Shown one piece after another: positions 1-9,152 of a DNA stretch of 64,000 nucleotides. The position numbers and the translations under genes were made by a program. The stretch lies in assembly GCA_024449915.1 (NCBI GenBank), contig JAMZAV010000353.1, forward strand, positions 1 through 64,000, given 5' to 3'. Numbering within the stretch: position 1 is the stretch's first letter; every line of letters starts with the position of its first letter. Origin of the DNA: Sweltsa coloradensis (lineage: Eukaryota > Arthropoda > Insecta > Plecoptera > Chloroperlidae). Below the pieces are notes generated by a model. That model was not told where the DNA came from, ran no database searches, and saw nothing but the letters and a program-made list of their open reading frames with translations.

Positions 1-1220
<1,220 letters not shown>

Positions 1221-1416
1221 GCTAATGTCTAATTCCGAAATTCGTCAGTTTCAATCGGCCATCGATTCTGCCCAAACGGGTGGGGCAAGTCTTTGGACCA
1301 CTAGATATTTTACATTCTAATGTTATTGGTAATACCATAGCAATTAAATCGACTTTGATAAAATTATTATATTTTAATAAATAATTTTGCAATGGAACTT
1401 GAAAAAGTAATGAGAT
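1221..1416. other. Unassigned sequence between (CTA)n and the foldback element
   Basis: AT-rich unique-looking sequence. I see no coding potential, repeat or RNA signal in it. Confidence 0.5.
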
Positions 1417-1794
1417 CCCACAGATAACAAAAAAGCTTGTAAAAATATAGCCAAACCTTACACAATCAAAAGCAATGAGATCTAAAAGAAATGACAAGCT
1501 TAAGTACCCTCCTACATTTTCGCAATCTTAATACATAAATTGACTTTGCCCTGTGAATGCATCCTTGCAAAACTTGGCAAAATAAATTTGCATAAAATTT
1601 TACATTTAAAACAATAGTAATAAATAAAGTTTTGCCACGCTTTGCAAGGATGCAGTCACAGGGCAAAGTGAATTTATGTATTAAGATTGCGAAAATGTAG
1701 GAGGGAACATAAGCTTGGCATTTCTTTTAGATCTCATTGCTTTTGGTTGTGTAAGGTTTGGCTGTATTTTTACAAGTTTTTTGTTATGTGTGGG
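1417..1794. mobile_element. Foldback MITE-like element with ~166-bp inverted arms
   Basis: The left arm (about 1417-1582) is the near-complete reverse complement of the right arm (about 1627-1794), leaving a loop of about 45 bp. Matching landmarks include AAAGCAATGAGATCT on the left against AGATCTCATTGCTTT on the right, and GCATCCTTGCAAA against TTTGCAAGGATGC. The arms differ at a few positions, as expected for an old insertion. No clear target-site duplication is visible, so the superfamily is unknown. The transcript would form a long hairpin. Confidence 0.8.
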
Positions 1795-2639
1795 TATGAA
1801 TAAACAAAAATAACGCTTGCAATGTGTGGGGGTAGTAATCGTTTCTTGCTTCTCCTATGCTGAATTCCTACAGTGAGCTCGCTCAGACCGATTACACGTG
1901 GACTTCGGTACCGAACAATTTAGTTCATTTCTTGTTATTCTCCCTTCGAAGAAACCTAGATGAAATCTTGGTTTTTGGTGTAGCCGAGCGTATGATTCAG
2001 GGATCGTATCGCCACACCCTCGAAATAATTCGCGACATTTCTATGTTACTTTCCAGACCACTGTCTGCGATGTCAATCACACACGCCCACAGCTCTTAGC
2101 ATCGTGTTCAACCTGACCTAGTTTGGGACGAAAACACCCTCACTTTGCCACCAACATTCCTTGACCTTGTGCTATATTAGTTATAGAAATGAAAATTAAA
2201 CAGAAAAATGCTAATAATTATTATTTAGACTTAACTTACTCTCCATCTGACATAAGCGTGTGATTACTGATATAGCGTAACCAAATCAGTGGTTGTTAAT
2301 TACTCAATTAAATTTCAATATTAATTGATTTATCTGCAAATATAGACGATAAAGAATTAGATGGTTCCTAAAGCTTTGACCCGAAACCGCACCGTAAATT
2401 AGGTGTTTAATAATAAATATTATTTCCAATCCCGTTAAGTATAAACACGGGTTTAATTCGATAAGTATTTCATTAAATAATTTAGTCTTAAATTATTCTT
2501 ATCTCCGTTGACCGTGTTTGATATTAAAAGAAGGTACACTAAAATGAAATGTTTATAAACTACAAGTTAGTTTATTTTCAGTAATATCTCTTTGAATTTA
2601 CCTTTCAAATAGTATGTAATAACATTTGGTACTTGTTCA
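1795..2639. other. Unassigned AT-rich sequence
   Basis: No gene, RNA or recognisable repeat is visible. The only sizeable open frame (1857-2099) has no recognisable motif. Confidence 0.4.
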
Positions 2640-2774
2640 TTATAGGGACCACCCCACCCCCCGAAAAGGAAAGTAGATTAGTGGGGTTTTCAAGCTCCCA
2701 CCTCGGTGCTTCGCCCCCCCCCCCCCAACAACCTAGATAACATACTTTACTTTTCGGGGGGGGGGGGGGGGGGG
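2640..2774. repeat. Poly-C and poly-G tracts with imperfect inverted repeat
   Basis: A 13-base C run (2714-2726) and a 19-base G run (2756-2774) frame a G/C-rich module. The left part CCCCCCGAAAAGGAAAGTA (near 2657) is roughly complementary to TACTTTACTTTTCGGGGGG (near 2743), so the block can fold as a hairpin capped by homopolymers. It also has G-quadruplex potential. Run lengths of this kind are often miscalled. Confidence 0.7.
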
Positions 2775-2839
2775 TCACTATACTCAACAGGTACCAAATA
2801 TTTTTTATGTAGATAGCTTATCAACCGAAAGCACATAGC

Positions 2840-3595
2840 TGGATGAGCGTAGCGAGCGAAGCGAAGATTCCATTTCACTACACTGGAGAAAAAATTCCGG
2901 ATTTTTTTTTTCTTTCTTTCTGTATTTTTGTCTGTCTGTAAACACGATTCCGGCTAAACCGATACTCCGATTGCGCTGAAATTTCATGGAGGACTTCGAA
3001 ATCTCTAAACTTAGAACTGCCACGTTTTTGAGCGCAAACGGGAAATTTTTTCTCATAAAAAACGCAATTTTACGATTTTTTTCGCTTTTTAAAATCTTTC
3101 TTCGACTCATAACACCTACATGCTTTATCCGATTGTAATGATTTTTTCACAGAACCTAAATTTCATGAATTAAGATATTCGTGCGAAATTTGAGCGTAAT
3201 CAAAAAATTATTTCTTATGAAAATCGAAATTTTACGGGTTTTTTCTTTTTTAAAACAATTCTTTGACTTATTACACCTACATGCTTTATCCTATTGTAAC
3301 TATTTTTTCACAGAACCTTAATTTCATAAATAAATATATTCGTGTTAAATTTGAGCGCAATCGAATATTTATTTCTTATGAAAATTGCAATTTTACGATT
3401 TTTTTATTTTTTTAAAATTACGATAAATTAAAAAAATTAAGTTATTTTTTTATTTAATTTAATTTAATTTAAAAAAAATCTTCGACTAAGTAATGATTTT
3501 TTCACAGAACAACAGAAAATCCGCGTAACACATGGCAGCTCAATGCACCAATTACGCTCATCCAACAACGCGGCGGGACTTAAGCGTTTTCCTAG
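2840..3595 (+). mobile_element. Family A Helentron-like non-autonomous element, copy 1
   Basis: Begins with GGATGAGCGTAGCGAGCG and ends with the inverted copy TACGCTCATCCAA (about 3553-3565), a hairpin (AACGC, 12-nt loop, GCGTT) and CCTAG, followed by T. Two internal subrepeats of about 161 bp start with ACACCTACATGCTTTATCC (3112 and 3273), and shorter remnants follow. The 5' third carries the stretch with AAACCGATACTCCGATTGCG seen in every copy. It has no coding capacity. Structure matches Helentron/Helitron2-derived elements: asymmetric terminal inverted repeats, a 3' stem-loop and T-T insertion. Confidence 0.8.
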
Positions 3596-3655
3596 TATAA
3601 AATATAATACGTACTTGCTAGGTCCTCGCTTCTAAAATGATTACAGCACACTAAT

Positions 3656-4376
3656 TGGCATGGGTTGACATACAATATCCATGAGTGATTCTTACAGGAT
3701 TAACCATGACATGGGTTGTAGTACACAATCCATGAGAGATTCGTACCGGACTTTCCATGACATGGGTTGTCGTACACAATCCATGAGTGTTTCGTACAGG
3801 CCTTTCCATGACATGGGTTTACGTACACAATCCATGAGTGTTTCGTACGGGACTAACCATGACATGGGTTGACGTACACATTCCATGAGTGTTTCGTACA
3901 GGCCCTGACATGGGTTGTCGTACACAATCCATGAGTGTTTCGTACAGGCCTTTCCATGACATGGGTTGTCGTACACAATCCATGAGTGTTTCGTACAGGA
4001 CTAACCATGACATGGGTTGTCGTACACAATCCATGAGTGTTTCGTACAGGACTAACCATGACATGGGTTGTCGTACACAATCCATGAGTGTTTCGTACAG
4101 GCCTTTCCATGACATGGGTTGTCGTACACAATCCATAGTGTTTCGTCAGGCCTTTCCTTGACATGGGTTGCGTACACAATCCATGAGTGTTTCGTACAGG
4201 ACTAACCTCGACATGGGTTCACTTACACAATCCATGAGTGTTTCGTACAGGCCTTTCTATGACATGGGTTGTCGTACACAATCCATGAGTGTTTCGTACG
4301 GGACTAACAATGACATGGGTTGTCGTACTCAATCCATGAGTGTTTCGTACAGGACTAACCATGACATGGGTTGACA
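3656..4376. repeat. Minisatellite, 51-bp unit, about 14 copies
   Basis: Units repeat every 51 bp around the core CATGACATGGGTTGTCGTAC followed by CAATCCATGAGTGTTTCGT. Two unit types, marked by GACTAACC or GCCTTTCC before the core, occur in an irregular order. A few units carry short deletions (near 3901 and 4137-4170). Because 51 is a multiple of three, the array stays open on both strands (a 17-residue repeat), which is an artefact of period and not evidence for a protein. Degenerate related sequence continues to about 4510. Confidence 0.95.
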
Positions 4377-4504
4377 TGCATGATTCGCATATGTTTCGTA
4401 TTGCTGGTTACGTACATGGAAAAATCGTACATGAATCGCGAGTGGAAATTGTATGGATCTGCGGACATGGCGTACTGCTTGCAATCCATGCATGATTCGT
4501 ACAA
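4377..4504. repeat. Degenerate flank of the minisatellite
   Basis: Pieces such as CATGCATGATTCG, TTCGTACAAG and CGTACATG recur without a regular period, consistent with decayed units. Confidence 0.5.
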
Positions 4505-4590
4505 GGCTGAAAAACGTCTGCTGCTTGGGTAACCATTTAGCCTACCGCACAGAGGGATAGGGTACGATACCCGTCAGTTCTAACTTTTTT
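4505..4590 (+). repeat. tRNA-like SINE head relic
   Basis: The stretch TAACCATTTAGCCTACCGC (A-box-like arm) is followed about 35 bp later by GGGTACGATACCCGTC, which resembles a pol III B box with its T-arm stem, and then TTCTAACTTTTTTT, a possible pol III stop. The spacing fits a tRNA-derived SINE head. It does not fold as a complete modern tRNA, so I treat it as a SINE relic. Confidence 0.4.
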
Positions 4591-4797
4591 TATATTTTTA
4601 CACCCACATATTATTTTTGAGGGGTGTTAAATGGGAAATAAAAATTAGGTGATTTCGTTTTATCTTGGAAATTTGTTAATGTTTCACGCTAATACGTTTC
4701 GAATACGATTCGCAGTTTAAATGTTCAATTTAAATAATTATTGTGGCAAGCAGAGTGAGTTCCTGTAAGGTGACCAGACGGTCCGGTTTTAGAAGTC

Positions 4798-4849
4798 AAA
4801 ACACTTGGCTAACTCACACGTTTAACAATGACTTTGGCGTTTCCCTAAT
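4798..4849 (+). mobile_element. Solo 3' end of family B element
   Basis: ACACTTGGCTAACTCACACG continues into TTTAACAATGACTTTGGCG and TTTCCCTAAT. This is the family B 3' module (inverted terminal motif, CAACG-like stem, GGCGTTTCCCTAR, then T) with point changes. No matching 5' end lies upstream, so it is a truncated copy. Confidence 0.65.
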
Positions 4850-4936
4850 AATAACGTTTCGGAAATTAATGGGAACTATTTCCGTCATCAGGTTCATCAG
4901 GCCATCAGGCCGAGTACCTATTTTCCTCCTATGTGA
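4849..4936 (-). mobile_element. Non-LTR retrotransposon 3' tail, inverted
   Basis: The reverse complement reads CCTGATGACGGAAATAGTTC then CCATTAATTTCCGAAACG. The same motif occurs on the plus strand near 5920-5960 (CCTGATGACGGAAACAGTTG). Motifs of this kind are typical of the 3' UTR end of non-LTR elements. The body is missing. Confidence 0.45.
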
Positions 4937-5775
4937 TTAGACGAGTGAGCGCAGCGAACGTAGTCTACAACGCTACTCGATCGGGCCTTGGTCGTGATTA
5001 ATTCTGTTAAATGTTAAATGTCTGTCTGTCCAGGGTCATACGGCCGAACGGCCAAATAGACTGAGCTGAAATTTTAAACAGACATCCGTGACCAGGTAAC
5101 TGAGAACTGCTAACAAAATGAGCACAATCCGTTACGATTTAAACCTGCAAGAAATAAAAAACTGAAAAATACGTTGAAATGTATGGAAATTATTTTAACG
5201 ACAATGGTCTTCATTTTGAAATAATTTTTTTTTTATTTAGCTGGCTGTGAAATGCCGTGTCCAAGGTTAGTCGAATGTTGGACGTCAAGGTACCCCCAAA
5301 TTCCGCTCGTAGATTGAGTAAACCTTGCAATATTTTCACGTATTTCGTACTGGCTATGTTTTCCATGGTATTGTCACAGATGTAGGACTACACTGCGTCA
5401 TATTAATTTCAAAACATTTTAAATAAATACAATCCAGAAATTACAAAATCTTTCCCGACCATTGAACCCACGTCTCCCACATTTGGGCTATAAGGGCGCT
5501 TAAGCCAACTCGACTAGGTAAACGCCAAAGTCGTTGTTAGACGAGTGAGAGAGTCATGTGTTGAGTACGCGGGAATATTTGCATTTAAGTTTGATTATAA
5601 TATTCGTATAAATAATAGGGTATTTAAGTTTAAGTCATAGTTTAGGCCATAATGCTCCACTCTAGCCTATGATAGGCTAGGGAGGTCTAAGGTAGGGAGA
5701 AGACAAGGAATGTTACCGGGTACTCAACACATGGCTCACTCACTCGTCTAACAACGCCTTTGGCGTTTTCCCTAA
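4937..5775 (+). mobile_element. Family B Helentron-like composite element, copy 1
   Basis: Starts TTAGACGAGTGAGCGCAGCG and ends with CTCACTCGTCTAA, a hairpin (AACGCC TTT GGCGTT) and TTCCCTAA followed by T (CTRR-T). The body (to about 5513) matches 29614-30195 in reverse. It includes a tRNA-like head read on the minus strand (about 5455-5510). An internal CTAG-GTAAACGCC at 5514 begins a 262-bp inverted module whose two ends are both family B 3' ends, facing outward. No protein is encoded. Confidence 0.75.
5514..5775. repeat. Head-to-head pair of family B 3' ends (262-bp inverted module)
   Basis: CTAGGTAAACGCCAAAGTCG at the left is the reverse complement, with few changes, of the right end CTTTGGCGTTTTCCCTAA. 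Inverted similarity continues for about 60 bp through CATGTGTTGAGTAC and GTACTCAACACATG. The centre contains AGCCTATGATAGGCTAG, itself palindromic. The same 282-bp module is present at 29332-29613. Confidence 0.75.
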
Positions 5776-5829
5776 TACTAGAAAATAGCCTTTTTGTTTA
5801 TTCACCTTGTTTTTTGTCAACTTCCATGT

Positions 5830-6010
5830 ATGATAAATGTTAAATCTTATCTACCTTGGCTATTGTCTTTGTATGTTTTTATATAATTTTGATAATATGA
5901 TTTTTGTTTTTCATAAAAACCTGATGACGGAAACAGTTGCCATTAATTTCCGATATGTTGTTATTATTATAAAATAAAGAGTTATTTTCCACTGAAGTGT
6001 TTTTAATTTA
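5830..6010 (+). mobile_element. Non-LTR retrotransposon 3' UTR fragment
   Basis: T-rich sequence followed by CCTGATGACGGAAACAGTTG, then CCATTAATTTCCGATATG, and AAAATAAAGAG near 5972. This order (T-rich UTR, Y-GATGACGGAAA motif, AATAAA) is common at non-LTR 3' ends. No ORF remains. Confidence 0.45.
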
Positions 6011-7429
6011 AATATTATATCATGAACTCTTCTAACTTAAAAACTAAAATAATCTTGGACTAGAAGAGAGCAAATTAAAATTTTGACCAGTGACATTTTT
6101 AAAGTTATAATTTTTTTCTTATTAGATAAAAGAAACTTGTAGAACAGGTATTTATTCTTAAAAATATAATAAGTGTTTATTGGACATAACACTGCTCTTT
6201 ATCAATATTTATTTTGTGATATTTCGATTTTTTATTCAAAAATCTTTGATTATGTTATTAAAGTTTTCTCTGTAATAAGTAATGTAGCATGCGTGTGCGT
6301 ATGCGTCTATAGCAGCGGTACGCACACTACAAACTAAACCAGCCACATCCCACGCTTCACAGCGAGAAGTTTATAGACCTGCCATAATAAACTAGACGAT
6401 AACATCATCTAATCGACTTCTGTTGGCCACTGCAATTGTTTGTTAGGTGGGGTTGATATTATTGTGATTGTCTGCGAGATTGATAGTGCTGAGAAATCGT
6501 TTGTCAGACGCTGATAAAGGAATGTTGTTCTATCTATATTAACTGGACTTGGATAAATAGTTTATGAAATTCAAAGCACGTGTTTGTTATAATTTTAAAC
6601 ATGGCTTATTTTTACAACGGAAAAATATGATTATTTTCATATAAGACGGTTTTCGGAACATTGTACCGCGTCCTATTTACATTAGAACATTTAAGAAAGG
6701 CATATGGTCATGGGAGATATGCTTTGAATAATTTGCTATGTATTACTGTATCATGTTTTTAACGTTTTTTTTAAATCTTATGTTTTGAAGATTTACCCCA
6801 GTAAGGCTCTGCGTGAACGATCTGATTCAAATGGTGGACGAACTACTAGCTAAATAAAAAACTACTATAAAAGATTTTATAACTCAGTATTGGATGGGAA
6901 AGTCCAACGCCTACTGGAAATGTGTTCATCAATCATTTTCAACAACTGGTCATTTAAAACTCATATTAACAAATCCGTAAACAAAGCAATTAACGAATTA
7001 TTCATTCAATCACAGATTCATTAAATCAGTAAGTACTTCAGCCAATACGTCAATCAATCAATCATCCTATCAATCACACGTACGCCTAATATTACGATGT
7101 CCATTTAATGAACTATTTGTTCCAATCAAATCCATCGAAATTCTACAAATAGTTCATATATTTAGAATAGCTTTTTTATTTTTATATTTTTCGAATAGAC
7201 ACACGTAAATCAATACATCAACCAAACCAATTTAATCAATACTTCCATTAAACAATCCCTGGCGCACAGTATTTTTTTTTATCATTATCATGTTCAATAT
7301 AAAATCACTTCACATGTCATTAGGGATAAATCTCCCATATAAGATCACCTTGCTGTCCTGTCTGCGCGCGTGTACCTTCTCAGCATACAAGCCGACCGCG
7401 ACGTACTATTCATTTGACACGCGTGTTTT
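6011..7429. other. Unassigned AT-rich sequence
   Basis: No gene recognised. The segment 6130-6220 (GAACAGGTATTTATTCTTAA, TTTATTGGACATAACACTGC) shares short blocks with 63480-63605, so it is probably an old dispersed repeat. From 6900 to 7260 there are many CAATCAATC-like runs of low complexity. Confidence 0.4.
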
Positions 7430-7439
7430 GTTGGCAATG

Positions 7440-7527
7440 ACCTTTTTTAACAAAGATGATACATAAAATGCGTTTATGTTGACCCTGTGGATAAAGTGGC
7501 CATTTTTGACCCGGCACCTCCACCAAA
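7440..7527 (+). mobile_element. Copy of the CCCGGCACCTCCACC family (terminal part)
   Basis: AACAAAGATGATACATAAAA, then TTGACCCTGTGGATAAAGTG, then the terminal 18-mer CCCGGCACCTCCACCAAA at 7510-7527. The same order of blocks precedes the 18-mer at 9136 and 63937, and in reverse orientation at 23563. The (TTC)n tract follows within 20 bp. Confidence 0.65.
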
Positions 7528-7546
7528 AAGACAACGCAAGGCGAGT

Positions 7547-7715
7547 CCTTCTCCTTCTCCTTCTTCTTCTTCTTCTTCTTCTTCTTCTTCTTCTTCTTCT
7601 TCTTCTTCTTCTTCTTCTTCTTCTTCTTCTTCTTCTTCTTCTTCTTCTTCTCTTCTTCTTCTTCTTCTTCTTCTTCTTCTTCTTCTTCTTCTTCTTCTTC
7701 TTCTTCTTCTTCTTC
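7547..7715. repeat. (TTC)n / (GAA)n microsatellite, about 165 bp
   Basis: Starts as CCTTCTCCTTCTCC then runs as TTC triplets to 7715, with one TTCTCTTC phase break near 7651. Poly-Leu, poly-Ser, poly-Glu/Lys and poly-Arg frames across it are artefacts. Long GAA/TTC tracts can form triplex DNA. Confidence 0.95.
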
Positions 7716-8917
7716 ACTACTATACAACTACTAAATCTTACCTGTTGATCGGTTCATTAAGTGACTATGCTCCCTGAGTTGGGACACTCTCGTACCCGTA
7801 CTTTTGACAAGATGAATTTTTATATTTTACTTCACCAACACGTAATACACAATGCAATAAACATTTCTCATACATAAAATAAAACAAAGCAACAATATTC
7901 CTGCCTACGTACTGTTTTGCAGTTTACCCCGGGCCTTCTGTAAGTTCGAGAGATAATTGTAGCCTGGTTGCTCAGGCGTCCCCTAGATTAACACGTTAAC
8001 ACGGTCAGTGTTTTGAAACGTTGTAATCAAGCCGCCTGGCTGCATCCATCACCTACAGAGTGGCTGCTATCTTCACATCGTTTCGTCACGGAAGTGATAG
8101 TGTCACGCCCTTTCCGCCCTACGCGCCCACATCGCATGGACGCTGAAGACGATGTCCAAGATTTAGGATAAACCTGTCATTTATTGTTTCTTGACTCGTA
8201 GCGTGATAAGGACAGGTGGCGCGACGAGATCCAACAGAACGTGCGAGAGAACGTTGAACTTTCACTTATTTTAATCACCCTTCATCGTTACCGATCACGA
8301 GATTCAAATTTCCCAATCGTTTTAAAGTCTTTACGACGATCCTATGGTCACATATTTAAATGAAGGGGCAAGAAACGAAACGGATAGCAAAAAATCCACT
8401 TTTTCCTCTTGTAGTTTCACGTCAGAATGAAGAGGGTTTATTAGGTAGAGAAAAGAAATGGAACAAAATGTAAATTCAATCGATCAGCTGCTCTTGGGAA
8501 AGTCTTCATTTCTAAGTTGGTCATTATTCAGAAATTTCAAAAATATTATGAAACAACCAGATAAATAACTATATATTTAGATCATTAAAGAACGTTTATT
8601 CAATTGTAATATGGCCAAACTGTCTTCAGTTCACATTATTGTAGAGTAATCTCGATTGTGTATCTGCCTAGAGAGAGAAACTTTATTTTTCAAGTAAAAC
8701 AAAACTCTGTTTTACAAATACAACTGCCACAAGGACACAGAATAAAAATAACATACATCGATTAGCAACAATTAAAAACAATTTTAAATTTAAATACAAA
8801 TAAAAGAAATGAGTAATAAAATAATACAATACAAAAATTACATGTTAAGACCATAAAAGTGATTCCTAAGAATAACTATATTATTAATACATGCCATTTA
8901 AAATGTAATTCATATTA
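7716..8917. other. Unassigned sequence
   Basis: No gene seen. The segment 8660-8870 is A-rich on this strand, beginning GAGAGAGAAACTTTATTTTT, and has the look of an inverted 3' UTR of a retrotransposon or host transcript. There is no motif to decide. Confidence 0.35.
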
Positions 8918-9152
8918 AGGAGCAAAGCTTCACTACAAGCAACCATTTTCTGTCCGTCCGTCTGTGCGTATGTCACGTCTCACGGTAAAATCCAAACAAG
9001 ATCCCCGATTGAGATGCAACTTTTCATGTTGTCATTATGCTTGAACAAGGATGATAATTATACGTATAATGCTTTTGGTGACCCTGGGTATCAGGATGGC
9101 AGGGCTACCCCACCATACCCGGCACCTTCACCATACCCGGCACCTCCACCAA
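8918..9152 (+). mobile_element. Fullest copy of the CCCGGCACCTCCACC family
   Basis: Begins AGGAGCAAAGCTTCACTAC, continues TTTTCTGTCCGTCCGTCTGT, GTCACG, GAACAAGGATGATAATTATA and GTGACCCTGGGTATCAGGAT. It ends with a degenerate CCCGGCACCTTCACCA (9118-9133) followed by the exact CCCGGCACCTCCACCAA (9136-9152). The same 5' and 3' landmarks occur at 63743-63953, giving an element of about 210-235 bp. No inverted ends or coding capacity are visible in this copy. Confidence 0.65.

Noticed and set aside
3656..4376. CRISPR-like array
   Set aside because: The whole 51-bp unit repeats, with no unique spacers, and the context is eukaryotic.
7406..7777. Four poly-Glu/Lys, poly-Arg, poly-Leu and poly-Ser frames
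   Set aside because: All are readings of the (TTC)n tract.
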